A DNA stretch of 64,000 nucleotides from DASWZN01 sp036404435 (GTDB taxonomy: Bacteria > Acidobacteriota > Terriglobia > Bryobacterales > Bryobacteraceae), in the NCBI GenBank assembly GCA_036404435.1, contig DASWZN010000044.1, forward strand, positions 1 through 64,000, read 5' to 3'. Made by a program: the position numbers and the translations under genes. The notes beneath the pieces are model-generated. The model saw only the letters and a program-made list of their open reading frames with translations. It ran no database searches and had not been told where the DNA came from. This document shows positions 40,372 to 48,998 of this stretch, one piece after another. The first letter of the stretch is position 1, and each line of letters begins with the position of its first letter.

Positions 40372-42740
40372 AGCTGCGTAAGAAAACGATCTGGCGACTG
40401 GCGCTGGCAGGAGCGCTGCTGGTGGTGGCCGTCGGCCTGATCGCGCCGCTCGTGGATGCGCACCGGTTTGGCGATCGCGTGATGACGAGCCTGAGCCGGG
40501 CGCTGGGGCGCGAAGTCGAGATCGGCGAGGTTCACCTCGACTTGTTCGGCGGTCCGGGATTTTCGGTGGACAAAGTCGTCATCCACGAGGACCCGGCGGT
40601 GGGCCTGGAGCCGTTCGCCTACGTCGAGTCCTTGTCTGCACGCATCAGCTTCAAGAGCATCTTCACCGGGCGGCTCGAATTCTCGAGCCTGAAGCTCGAG
40701 GACGCCAGCATCAACCTGGCGCGTCCCACGGGCGGCCACTGGAATTTCGAGGCACTGCTGGGCCGGACGGCCGGCGCGGCTGCCGCCAGGATGCGGCTGC
40801 CGGAGATCGAGGTCCGCAGCGGGCGCATCAACTTCAAGCTGGGCGACACCAAGTCGATCTTTTATCTGGCGGACGCCAGACTGGACGTGATCCCGCCGTC
40901 GTCGCCGGGCGGGGAGTGGCGGGTGCGTCTCGAAGGCGCGCCGGCGCGCACGGACCGCGGCAGCCAGGGCTTCGGCCAGTTCATCGCACGCGGCCGCTGG
41001 CAACCGGGCGACAACGGAGGCCGCATCGACGCCTCGATCGAGCTGGCCCGAAGTTCGCTCTCGGACCTGATCCGGCTGGTGCACGGCCGCGACCTGGGAG
41101 TTCACGGACAGATCGGCGCCAGCGCGAGGCTGGCCGGGCCGCCCTCGGACGTGGAAATCACCGGCCAGGTGCAAATTCGGGATCTACACCGCTGGGACCT
41201 GCTTCCGCCGCACGGCGCAGGATGGCCGCTGGAATATCGCGGACGCCTGGATCTGATCTCGCAGACCTTAGAGCTCGAGACCGTGCGGCCCGAAGACGAA
41301 ACGCTTCCGGTGTCGCTCGAATTCCGCGTCCGGGACTACCTGTCGCAGCCGCACTGGGCCGCGCTGGCGAAGCTGGATCGTTTTCCTTTGGCGCCGTTGC
41401 CGGAGGTGGCGCGAAACATGGGCCAGCAACTGCCGGAGGGGGTTGCGGTGACGGGCGATCTGAGCGGCGCCGTCGGCTACTCTCCGGAGGCGGGTGTGCT
41501 GGGCCTGCTCGGCTCGGGCGAGACCGCGGTCACGATTCCCGGAGCCCCGCCCATACGGCTCGCCTCGGCGCGCCTGCTGTTCGACGGGGACAGCATTCAC
41601 CTCCAGCCGTCGCAGTTCGAGGCTGGTGGCGAAACCGCGGTAGCGGCAGCGGAATGGGTTTGGCGCTCACAGACGCTCGATGCCGTCATCACCGCTCCAG
41701 GGTTGCGGATCGGAGGCGAGCAGCCGGATGGGACGCGGCTGTTCGACGGCGTCCCGCTGCTCGATCGGTTGGCGAAGGGAAGTTGGAAAGGCCAGCTCGA
41801 ATACCGCAAGCAGGGCAACCCCGCGGGCCGTTGGACGGGCGCATTTCAGATCCAGGGCGCGAGCATCGCCGTGCCGGGGATCGCCGACCCTGTCGAGCTC
41901 GCGTCGGCCCGCGTGACCCTGGGCGACGACGGACTTCTGATGGACCGCATCGAGGGCCGCGCCGGAGCGATCGCCTTTAAGGGCGAGTACCGCTACGTCA
42001 CGGCGGCCGAACGGCCCGACCAGCTTCGCATCAGCATGACCAGCGCGGACACTCAGGAACTGGAGCGGCTGCTGATGCCGTCGCTGCGGCGCGAGGAGAG
42101 CCTGCTGAGCCGCGCGCTGCGGTTCGGCCGCACGAAGAGTCCGGAGTGGCTCGACAACCGGCGCGCCGAGGCTTCGCTCGAGTTCGGCTCGCTGACCGTG
42201 GCGGGGCTGCCGCTCGACAAGGTCCACATGCACGTGCGGTGGGAAGGAACGGCAATCGAGGCCACGGAGGTGACGGCGCAGTTCGGGGCCGGTTCGCTGA
42301 CCGGGCGCATGAGCGCGAACCTGCGCGGCAGCCAGCCGGCCTACCGCTTGTCGGCTCGCGTTCGCGGCGTCAACTGGATGAACGGTAAGTGGGACGGCCG
42401 CGGCACGCTTCAAGCGGCCGGCAGCGGCGACGACCTGTTGCGGAACCTCCGCCTGGACGGTTCGTTCAAGGGCCGCTCCGTCACGCTGACCGGCGACACG
42501 GCGGCGCAGGCCGTCTCCGGGAGTTTCGCCTTCAGCTTGCCGCGCGGTCGTCCCTTCCTGCGCGTCTCCGATCTGGCCATGACCGTTGGCGATGCGTCCT
42601 ACAAAGGCACCGGGGCGATGGGCTCGGACGGCCGCCTCTATCTGGAGTTCTCCGACGGCCAGAAGCAGATGCGCGTGGGCGCGACGCTTTCGCCGTTCCA
42701 GGTGGAGCTGCTGCCGGTGGGCGGCCCGGGGGGAAGGTAG
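40368..42740 (+). CDS. AsmA-family protein
   Basis: This 790-residue protein has one N-terminal membrane helix (WRLALAGALLVVAVGLIAPLV). The AsmA-type opening follows (SRALGREVEIGEVHLDLFGG, PGFSVDKVVIHEDPAVGLEP, KSIFTGRLEFSSLKLEDASI). A long repetitive beta-strand body runs to the C-terminus. AsmA-like proteins are inner-membrane anchored periplasm-spanning proteins related to TamB and linked to lipid transfer to the outer membrane. It overlaps mocA by 4 nt but has no evident functional tie to molybdenum metabolism, so the coupling may be incidental. Confidence 0.88.
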   Translation: MKLRKKTIWRLALAGALLVVAVGLIAPLVDAHRFGDRVMTSLSRALGREVEIGEVHLDLFGGPGFSVDKVVIHEDPAVGLEPFAYVESLSARISFKSIFTGRLEFSSLKLEDASINLARPTGGHWNFEALLGRTAGAAAARMRLPEIEVRSGRINFKLGDTKSIFYLADARLDVIPPSSPGGEWRVRLEGAPARTDRGSQGFGQFIARGRWQPGDNGGRIDASIELARSSLSDLIRLVHGRDLGVHGQIGASARLAGPPSDVEITGQVQIRDLHRWDLLPPHGAGWPLEYRGRLDLISQTLELETVRPEDETLPVSLEFRVRDYLSQPHWAALAKLDRFPLAPLPEVARNMGQQLPEGVAVTGDLSGAVGYSPEAGVLGLLGSGETAVTIPGAPPIRLASARLLFDGDSIHLQPSQFEAGGETAVAAAEWVWRSQTLDAVITAPGLRIGGEQPDGTRLFDGVPLLDRLAKGSWKGQLEYRKQGNPAGRWTGAFQIQGASIAVPGIADPVELASARVTLGDDGLLMDRIEGRAGAIAFKGEYRYVTAAERPDQLRISMTSADTQELERLLMPSLRREESLLSRALRFGRTKSPEWLDNRRAEASLEFGSLTVAGLPLDKVHMHVRWEGTAIEATEVTAQFGAGSLTGRMSANLRGSQPAYRLSARVRGVNWMNGKWDGRGTLQAAGSGDDLLRNLRLDGSFKGRSVTLTGDTAAQAVSGSFAFSLPRGRPFLRVSDLAMTVGDASYKGTGAMGSDGRLYLEFSDGQKQMRVGATLSPFQVELLPVGGPGGR

Positions 42741-42767
42741 AGGAGACGGCTGCCCTCGTGTTGGACT

Positions 42768-44063
42768 ATGATGCAGGGCATGGTCCGAGGCGTCCGGTTG
42801 GTCTTCGTGCTGCTCGTGGCCGGTCTGACGGTCGGGTCGGCAGATTCGTGGGTCCGCGTGCCCACTCCACGAACCCTGTTCAGATATGCCCACGTTATAT
42901 TTGCCGGGACGGTCACAGAGCACGTGGACTCCGCAGCCAGGTTTCGCGTGACGGAGGCGTTCAAAGGGGTCGCGGGCGGCTACGTCGACGTGGTTGGAAT
43001 AAAGGGGTGGGATTTCGAGGATGGCCAGCAGTACCTGATCTTCGCCAATGAATGTGGTGACGGATGCCTGTATACGGAACCAAACTCCGATACTCGCCGG
43101 TTAGAATGCGCGCAAGCCATCATCGAGCAGTTACGGGCGGAGAAGAAAGGCCGGCGTGTAGCTTCGGTCTACGGAATGCTGTGGGGCCCTTCGCACCCCA
43201 TGGCCGACGTGACAGTCAGGCTGCAGGCAGGGACGAAGTCATTCGAGACAAAGACGGACGAACGCGGCGTGTATGCCTTTCAGCGGCTGCCCGAAGGCAG
43301 GTACAAGATTTCGGCGGATTTGCCGCCCAATCTTGAGGTGCGGCAGGAGGTCCTAGGAAGTCCGGTTGCACAGTTCGATTTGCCGGCGCGTTCTTCCTGG
43401 GAACAGGATATCCATGCCGAGCCGAAGGGCCGTATCAGCGGAAGGCTCCTAGGGCCGGACGGCAAACAGATGCGCGACGCGGGCGTGGATCTGTACCTCC
43501 TCGAACAATATAAGGCTAAGTCAAGTCTGCCCGTCTATCGACGCGACGGCAGGCCATCGAAACCGTCGCAGTCTTTCGACTATAACCACCTTTCGCCCGG
43601 CGACTACGTCCTGGTATTCAATTCCGCAAACCTCGGGCAGCCCGACGCCCCGTTTCCGCGCACGTTCTATCCCAACGCAGCGGACCTGGAAAGCTCCCAG
43701 ATAATTCACCTGGCCGACGGGCAGCAGATCATGGACGCTGATATTCAACTCGGCAAGCCGCTGCCGACGCGACAGATCACCGTCAGGCTGGCGTGGAATG
43801 GTTCAGCCCCCGAGAATTTCTCTCCGCTGCATGTGATTGCCGTCGCCAGCGCGGGAATGAAACCGTATACCGACTTGTTCACTAACTCCACATGCACGCT
43901 GAATCTATTCCCGAGCGTGCGGTACTCAATCCACGCGGAGGCGGAGTGCCGGGCAGGCAATCCGGCCGCGGTAAGTACGGATACCGTAACCGTGGACGGC
44001 AGCGACATGTCCGTTTCACAAGTGACGCTTACTCTAGACAAGAACGATTGCGTCCGCAAGTAA
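42768..44063 (+). CDS. Exported modular protein: TIMP/NTR-like domain plus carboxypeptidase-regulatory-like domains
   Basis: This 431-residue protein has a signal peptide (GVRLVFVLLVAGLTVGSADS). The first 110 mature residues read RYAHVIFAGTVTEHVDSAAR, RFRVTEAFKGVAGGYVDVVG, GQQYLIFANECGDGCLYTEP and DTRRL, matching the bacterial NTR/TIMP-like pattern. Two or three transthyretin-like carboxypeptidase-regulatory modules follow (ADVTVRLQAGTKSFETKTDE with RGVYAFQRLPEGRYKISADL; GRISGRLLGPDGKQMRDAGV). Such fusions are common in Acidobacteriota as surface proteins of unknown role. ATG 42780 is an alternative start. It is convergent with the following TIM-barrel gene. Confidence 0.78.
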   Translation: MMQGMVRGVRLVFVLLVAGLTVGSADSWVRVPTPRTLFRYAHVIFAGTVTEHVDSAARFRVTEAFKGVAGGYVDVVGIKGWDFEDGQQYLIFANECGDGCLYTEPNSDTRRLECAQAIIEQLRAEKKGRRVASVYGMLWGPSHPMADVTVRLQAGTKSFETKTDERGVYAFQRLPEGRYKISADLPPNLEVRQEVLGSPVAQFDLPARSSWEQDIHAEPKGRISGRLLGPDGKQMRDAGVDLYLLEQYKAKSSLPVYRRDGRPSKPSQSFDYNHLSPGDYVLVFNSANLGQPDAPFPRTFYPNAADLESSQIIHLADGQQIMDADIQLGKPLPTRQITVRLAWNGSAPENFSPLHVIAVASAGMKPYTDLFTNSTCTLNLFPSVRYSIHAEAECRAGNPAAVSTDTVTVDGSDMSVSQVTLTLDKNDCVRK

Positions 44064-44072
44064 GAGACGGCG

Positions 44073-44903
44073 CTACACCCCGCAAATCTCCACCGCCTGG
44101 CGCAGCGATTCGAGCGGATCCCTCACCGGCAGGAACTCGTGCGAGACGAAACCCGGGAAGTCCAGATCGGCGATGGCCTGCGCGACGGCGCGGTAGTTCA
44201 GCTCCTGGGTGCCGTCGATCTCGTGCCGGCCGGGGACGCCGCCGGTGTGGAAGTGCGCGATCCATCGTATGTTCTCGCGGATGGTGCGGATCACGTCGCC
44301 TTCCATGATCTGCATGTGGTAAATGTCGTACAGCAGCTTGACCCGCGGTGAATTCACCCGCCGGCACACCTCCACGCCCCAGGCTGTATGATCGCACTGG
44401 TAGTCGTGGTGGTCGATCTTGCTGTTGAGCAGTTCCAGGCAGACCGTCACGCCCTTCTCTTCCGCGAACGCCTTGATGCGGTCGAGGCCGGCAACGCAGT
44501 TCCCGATGCCCTCCGCATCGGGGAGCCCGCGCCTGTTGCCCGAAAAGGTGATGATGTTGGGCGCTCCCGCAGCCGCGGCTTTGGCGATGCCCTCGCGGAG
44601 CTGGCGCTCGATGGCGTCGTGGTTCTCCCCGCGATTGAGGCCGTCTGGGATGGTGCCACCGCCGGGCATCATCATCGAGGGAACCAGGCCGTACTTCTTC
44701 ACCGCCGGCCAGTCTTCGGGCCCCACCAGGTCGATGCCCTCGATTCCCAGCTTGGCCGCCCGCTCCGCCAGTTCCTCCACGCTCCACTGGGGGAAGCACC
44801 ACCGCGCGACACCCTGCCTCAACCTTCCCTCACGGGCCGCCGGGAGCGCCTGCGCGGCCAGCGCGCCCGCCCCGGCCACGGACAAGAACGTTCTTCGCTG
44901 CAT
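44073..44903 (-). CDS. Exported hydroxypyruvate isomerase-like TIM-barrel protein
   Basis: This 276-residue protein of the AP-endonuclease-2/xylose-isomerase-like family begins with a likely twin-arginine signal (MQRRTFLSVAGAGALAAQAL). The barrel shows the Hyi-type pattern: VARWCFPQWSVEELAERAAK, IEGIDLVGPEDWPAVKKYGL, PNIITFSGNRRG, VCLELLNSKIDHHDYQCDHT (Glu metal ligand) and KLLYDIYHMQIMEGD (Asp/His), HFHTGGVPGRHEIDGTQELN and SHEFLPVRDPLESLRQA (Glu). Metal ligands are complete, so it is probably an active sugar or keto-acid isomerase acting after export. The ATG 44903 is chosen because it directly precedes the RR motif. Confidence 0.87.
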   Translation of the reverse strand: MQRRTFLSVAGAGALAAQALPAAREGRLRQGVARWCFPQWSVEELAERAAKLGIEGIDLVGPEDWPAVKKYGLVPSMMMPGGGTIPDGLNRGENHDAIERQLREGIAKAAAAGAPNIITFSGNRRGLPDAEGIGNCVAGLDRIKAFAEEKGVTVCLELLNSKIDHHDYQCDHTAWGVEVCRRVNSPRVKLLYDIYHMQIMEGDVIRTIRENIRWIAHFHTGGVPGRHEIDGTQELNYRAVAQAIADLDFPGFVSHEFLPVRDPLESLRQAVEICGV

Positions 44904-44947
44904 ACGTAGATTGTGGCGCACCGCGACCCGCGCGGTACGATCGGCAT

Positions 44948-45238
44948 ATGGGGTTCCCGCTTTGGATCGACGGCGACCTGGCCTGGGCCGAGGGGCTGCA
45001 CGAGTACCGCCCCATGGGGGTCGCCGTGATCGCCGTGACCGACCGCTTTCGTCCCCGCGACTTCGACCGCCGCCGTCCCGCGCCGCCCCGCGCCGGCGAC
45101 ACCTACGCCGGCCTGTTCGCTTCGGTCGGCGATGTGAATGCGTGGCTGCGCTCGCGGGCTCGCGCCGAGCGAAGGAAACGGTCAGTCACAACGCTCGCAC
45201 AAAAGCATCGCGGCGGAGTATCTCGCACCCAAGCCTAG
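44948..45238 (+). CDS. Small hypothetical protein
   Basis: The predicted product has 96 residues and begins MGFPLWIDGDLAWAEGLHEY, then RPMGVAVIAVTDRFRP, a Pro/Arg-rich middle (RRPAPPRAGDTYAGLF) and SVGDVNAWLRSRARAERRKR. Codon usage and high third-position GC fit a real gene in the first two thirds. The last 20 residues may be non-conserved. No family is recognised. It is divergent from the isomerase-like gene. Confidence 0.5.
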   Translation: MGFPLWIDGDLAWAEGLHEYRPMGVAVIAVTDRFRPRDFDRRRPAPPRAGDTYAGLFASVGDVNAWLRSRARAERRKRSVTTLAQKHRGGVSRTQA

Positions 45239-45302
45239 GCTTGCGACCCTTCGCACCCGCCGCCGCTTCTGTCTGACGATCCGATTTTCCGCCCCGCAAC
45301 GG

Positions 45303-45308
45303 TACAAT
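45303..45308 (+). promoter_or_regulatory. -10 hexamer before the 563-residue protein gene
   Basis: TACAAT ends 11 nt before the ATG at 45320, with no Shine-Dalgarno in the gap. The predicted leader is about 4-6 nt or less. Confidence 0.4.
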
Positions 45309-45319
45309 CTGCTGCTACT

Positions 45320-47011
45320 ATGTCCCCATTCGAGATCGCATGTCCGGCCGACATCGGCCCCGACCGCACTCTCCTGTTTTGGCTGGATAGCAGCCTGACG
45401 CTCACAGCCCGCCCGCATCTGCGCTTCGCGCTGCACTGGCTGCGGGAGACCGCTCCCGGCCACTTCGGCGGCGAACTGTGCAAGCACTTCCCCTCCGGCG
45501 TCGAAGCCTCGGTCCGCTGCACGCTCTCGGCCACGTTCCTGGCCGCGGTAGCGCTCGACGAGCGGGGGCGCCTGCGGCTGCGCATCTCGAAGTGGCGTGC
45601 AGAGAGCCTACAGGTCGAAGCCCGGCCCGGCTCGGATGCGAGCCCCGATCCCCTGCTCCGCGCCGTCTTCGCCCTCGACAGCGAGGCCCCGGGCAGAGCG
45701 GCCACGCGGCTGGCGAATGCCATTTACGAACAGGCGTTCCGGGCCCTGGAGAAGAAGTGCGCCGCCGAATTGAGCCGGCGCACGGCTCGCGGCGCCGCGC
45801 TTTTCGACCGCTCGTTCGACTTCACTCCGCAGGGCCTGCCCGCCTACCGGTCTGCCTTTACAGCCGTCGAAGCGAGTCTGGCGCGAACCCTGGAAGGCGA
45901 CCGGACCATCGAGGTGCATCTCCCCACCCTCGATCGCAGAGAGTGGCCAGAGCGCTGGAACACGCTGGCGCGCGCGGAGGCAGTGGTGGAGCAGGACGGC
46001 CGCATCTTCGTCCACGCGCCAGCCGGCCGGGCGGCGGGGAAGAACGCCTGCCAGGGCGCGCTGCTCGTGGCGGCCCCGTTGCTGTATCCCAGCCAGTGCC
46101 CCGGATTCGAGATCGGCTTCACGGACAGCCGGGCCTCGACGGCCGCGCAGCTCGCGCAAACCCTTCCGCCCGTGCTGCGTCCCTACGATTTCGGTCCCGA
46201 GCCCTGGGAGTGGCTCGCTTCGGCCCCGCCCGGCGAGGTGGTGGCGTCCGTGTCGTTGAGCGTTCCGGGGAGCCTGGCCGGCGCGTGGCTGCGCGCACCG
46301 GGCGAGAAGGACCCTCTGTTCTTCGATATCTACTCCAAGGTCTCGGTGGCCATACAGCAGGCGCTGCGGCGGTGGCTGCCGTACGTCTACTTCAGCGATT
46401 TCAGCCGGTTCAAGGAGCTGCCGCTGGCGTATGCGCTGCTCTTCTACCGCAGCACGTACCCGTGTTCCGGCGAACCCCGCAGCGATTTCGCCTACGACCT
46501 GGTGAGCCCGGACAACCCCTGCGTCGCGCGCCCGTGGGCGGCGCGGCCGCTGGCGTCCTCACTGGCGCGCGCCGAACGGCTGCTCATCGCCGCCGGGCGA
46601 AAGGACCTGGCGCGCCATTACCGTTCCTGGCGGGCGCGCGACGTGCTGGCCGGCATCCTGCTCCGCCCACGGTTCCTCAACGCGCTGCTGACCGGCGACG
46701 AGTTCTTCATCGCCCGCCTGGTGGGCCTGGGCGTGGCGGGCCGGGATCTGGCCTCGCGCTTGGGCGCAAACCCGCGCAGGACGATGAAGGACCTGGCCAT
46801 CGTGATCGACGGGTTCACCGCCGCGCTCAACCGCAAGTTGAAGCGGCTGTACGGCGGCCGGGCGTGCGTATCGCTGGGGTCGCTGCTGCTCGTGGAGGCG
46901 ACCCGAGCCCTGGCCGCCGCCCTGGACGGCCCGGCCGCGATCTCGGCTACGCTCCATCTGTCGGCGCCGGGCCGCGAGCAGACCTTCGTGAACGCCGCTT
47001 GGCAGGCCTGA
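45320..47011 (+). CDS. Large hypothetical soluble protein
   Basis: This 563-residue protein has no signal peptide or membrane helix. It opens MSPFEIACPADIGPDRTLLF. Later segments include SFDFTPQGLPAYRSAFTAVE, LRPYDFGPEPWEWLASAPPG, DPLFFDIYSKVSVAIQQALR, YPCSGEPRSDFAYDLVSPDN and LLLVEATRALAAALDGPAAI. Cys residues are few. The sequence is coherent and coding throughout, but I recognise no family or catalytic motif. It is followed after 33 nt by a lytic transglycosylase. A structural or envelope-linked role is only a guess from position. Confidence 0.7.
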   Translation: MSPFEIACPADIGPDRTLLFWLDSSLTLTARPHLRFALHWLRETAPGHFGGELCKHFPSGVEASVRCTLSATFLAAVALDERGRLRLRISKWRAESLQVEARPGSDASPDPLLRAVFALDSEAPGRAATRLANAIYEQAFRALEKKCAAELSRRTARGAALFDRSFDFTPQGLPAYRSAFTAVEASLARTLEGDRTIEVHLPTLDRREWPERWNTLARAEAVVEQDGRIFVHAPAGRAAGKNACQGALLVAAPLLYPSQCPGFEIGFTDSRASTAAQLAQTLPPVLRPYDFGPEPWEWLASAPPGEVVASVSLSVPGSLAGAWLRAPGEKDPLFFDIYSKVSVAIQQALRRWLPYVYFSDFSRFKELPLAYALLFYRSTYPCSGEPRSDFAYDLVSPDNPCVARPWAARPLASSLARAERLLIAAGRKDLARHYRSWRARDVLAGILLRPRFLNALLTGDEFFIARLVGLGVAGRDLASRLGANPRRTMKDLAIVIDGFTAALNRKLKRLYGGRACVSLGSLLLVEATRALAAALDGPAAISATLHLSAPGREQTFVNAAWQA

Positions 47012-47044
47012 AGCCGGCGGGCTTTTCACCCGATCTCTTCTCCG

Positions 47045-47674
47045 ATGAAGCTCGCACTCAGCCTGGCGCTGGCCGCGGCGGTCGCCGCCGGCCAGACTCC
47101 CGATTCCATCGCCCGCCAGCGCGCCGCCATCGAGCGCCAAAGGGCCGCCGTGAAACAGCAGGTTCGGGCGGCCTCCCCGGCAACGGCGGCGTTCTTCACG
47201 GTTCCCTGGAGCGAACCGCTCTCGCCGCCGGCCACTGCGCCCGCCGCCACCGCCGTCGAAGCCGAGTGCGATCCCGTTCCCGAAGACCAGATCGCACCCA
47301 TGGTGCAGGAGATCGCCCAGCGCGAGGGCCTCACGCCCGACCTGCTGCGCGCCGTGATCGAGAAGGAGTCGTCGTACCTGCCCTGCGCCGTATCGTCCGC
47401 GGGCGCCGAGGGTCTGATGCAATTGATGCCGGACACGGCAGCCGGCCTGGGCGTCGAGGACCCGTTCGACCCGCACAAGAACGTGGATGGCGGCGCCAAG
47501 TACCTCAAACAGATGCTCGATCGCTACGGCGGCAACCTGCTGCTCGGGCTCGCCGCCTATAATGCCGGCCCAAGCCGCGCCGACAACGCCGGCATCCTTC
47601 CGCTCCCGGCCGAAACCACCAGCTACGTGTCGGACATTTTGCAGAAGCTGGCCCAGCCAGCAAGTCCGAAATGA
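47045..47674 (+). CDS. Lytic transglycosylase (SLT domain), exported
   Basis: This 209-residue peptidoglycan lyase cleaves the glycan strand to form anhydro-muramyl ends. It has a signal peptide (MKLALSLALAAAVAAGQTP), then a helical spacer (RQRAAIERQRAAVKQQVRAA). The SLT domain has the catalytic Glu in AVIEKESSYLPCAVS, then SAGAEGLMQLMPDTAAGLGV, FDPHKNVDGGAKYLKQMLDR and the LGLAAYNAGPS motif. It ends soon after, without LysM repeats. It acts in the periplasm. Its neighbour upstream may be co-transcribed. Confidence 0.9.
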   Translation: MKLALSLALAAAVAAGQTPDSIARQRAAIERQRAAVKQQVRAASPATAAFFTVPWSEPLSPPATAPAATAVEAECDPVPEDQIAPMVQEIAQREGLTPDLLRAVIEKESSYLPCAVSSAGAEGLMQLMPDTAAGLGVEDPFDPHKNVDGGAKYLKQMLDRYGGNLLLGLAAYNAGPSRADNAGILPLPAETTSYVSDILQKLAQPASPK

Positions 47675-47710
47675 CGGCCCTCAACCCGTCCTTCTGACGC
47701 AGCCGCCGGC

Positions 47711-47747
47711 CTGATGGCTGAAGGCCGATGGCTGATGGCAGACGGCC
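47711..47747. repeat. GCTGATGGCTGA-type repeat, locus 2
   Basis: CTGATGGCTGAAGGCCGATG and a following GCTGATGGCAGACGGCC lie between convergent genes. They are related to the repeats at 35131-35160 and 51283-51357. Confidence 0.7.
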
Positions 47748-47759
47748 AGGTCGGACGAC

Positions 47760-48998
47760 TTATTCGTATCGCAGCGCTTCGGCCGGGGCAATGCGCGAGG
47801 CGTTGCGAGCCGGGTAGATGGTCGCCAGGAAGCTGATGGCGATGGCCAACGCCGCGATCCACACGCTGTCGATCCAGCGCGGGGCGAAAGGCACGAAGCT
47901 CAGCGCGTAAACCTCTTCGTCCAGACGCACCCAGCGGTACGTGTCGGCTAGGAAAGAAAGCAGATGGCCGGCCGCGAGGCCGATCGTCGTGCCCACCCCG
48001 CCGATCAGCACGCCCTGAAACATGAAGATGCGCCGGATCTGCTCCTGCTTGGCGCCCATCGAAACCAGGATCGCGATGTCGCGGTACTTCTCCATCACCA
48101 TCATGATCAGCGTGATCAGAATATTCAGCGCCGCCACCAGCACGATGAGCCCAATGGTCACGAAGGTCACCGCGCGCTCCATGTTGAGCGCGTTCAGGAT
48201 GTGCCGGTTCTGCTCCATCCACGTCGAGGCCGCGAGCTTCGGACCCACCACACGATCCACCCGGCTGGCCACTTCCGGCGCCTGGTAGATGTCATCGAGT
48301 TTCAGCTCGATGCTGTTGACCACGTCCTCGAGGCCCAGCAGGTGCTGCGCCGCCGTGAGCGACGCGAACGCCCAGGTGGAATCGATCTCGAAAAAGCCCG
48401 ACTCGAACAGCCCCACCACGCGAAAACGCTGAGAACTCGGCCGCGGCCCAAAAGGAGTCAGCTCGCCTTGCGGGCTCATCACGGTGACGGTGCCGCCGAC
48501 GCGCGCGCCCACCGTCTGCGCCAGGCTGGTCCCTAGGATGATGCCCGGCAGCGCGTCCGGATTCGGCCTGAGCCCGGCCAGCGACCCGGCCTTAAGGTGC
48601 CGCAGCATGTCGCTGGTATCCAGCTCCGCCCCGGTCTCGATGCCCTTCAACTCCGCCCCGCTGGCGCTGCGGTCGGTGTAGAGATAGACCTGCCCGTAGA
48701 GCGCCGGCGAGGCGCCCACCACGTGCGGCAGCTTCACCAGCTTCGCGTCCAGGCCCCGCCAATCCGCGATCCCGTAGCCCGGCTCCTTCTCGAGGACCAG
48801 GATGTGCGCGTAAGCGCCGAGCAGGCTGGTCTCGAGCGTCTTGCGAAAGCCGTTGTTGATGGCCAGCGCGACCACCAGCGCCATCACGCCCGCCGCAACC
48901 CCGACCACCGAGATTACCGAGATGACCGAGATCACGGCCTGCTTGCGCTTGGCCTTCAGGTAGCGGCGCGCGATGAAGAACTCGAAACGCCCGGTCAC
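47760..48998 (-). CDS. LolC/LolE-family lipoprotein-releasing ABC permease
   Basis: This 412-residue permease has the LolC/E layout: N-terminal segment FEFFIARRYLKAKRKQAVIS, first helix (VGVAAGVMALVVALAINNGF), a periplasmic core domain (about 45-260), and three C-terminal helices (FVTIGLIVLVAALNILITLI; LIGGVGTTIGLAAGHLL; IAALAIAISFLATIYPARNA) ending SRIAPAEALRYE, the conserved FtsX tail. In E. coli, LolCDE extracts lipoproteins from the inner membrane. No LolD ATPase gene is adjacent. The GTG at 48998 overlaps the lysS stop by 4 nt, a lysS-lolC order seen in several Acidobacteriota (from memory). Confidence 0.9.
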   Translation of the reverse strand: MTGRFEFFIARRYLKAKRKQAVISVISVISVVGVAAGVMALVVALAINNGFRKTLETSLLGAYAHILVLEKEPGYGIADWRGLDAKLVKLPHVVGASPALYGQVYLYTDRSASGAELKGIETGAELDTSDMLRHLKAGSLAGLRPNPDALPGIILGTSLAQTVGARVGGTVTVMSPQGELTPFGPRPSSQRFRVVGLFESGFFEIDSTWAFASLTAAQHLLGLEDVVNSIELKLDDIYQAPEVASRVDRVVGPKLAASTWMEQNRHILNALNMERAVTFVTIGLIVLVAALNILITLIMMVMEKYRDIAILVSMGAKQEQIRRIFMFQGVLIGGVGTTIGLAAGHLLSFLADTYRWVRLDEEVYALSFVPFAPRWIDSVWIAALAIAISFLATIYPARNASRIAPAEALRYE

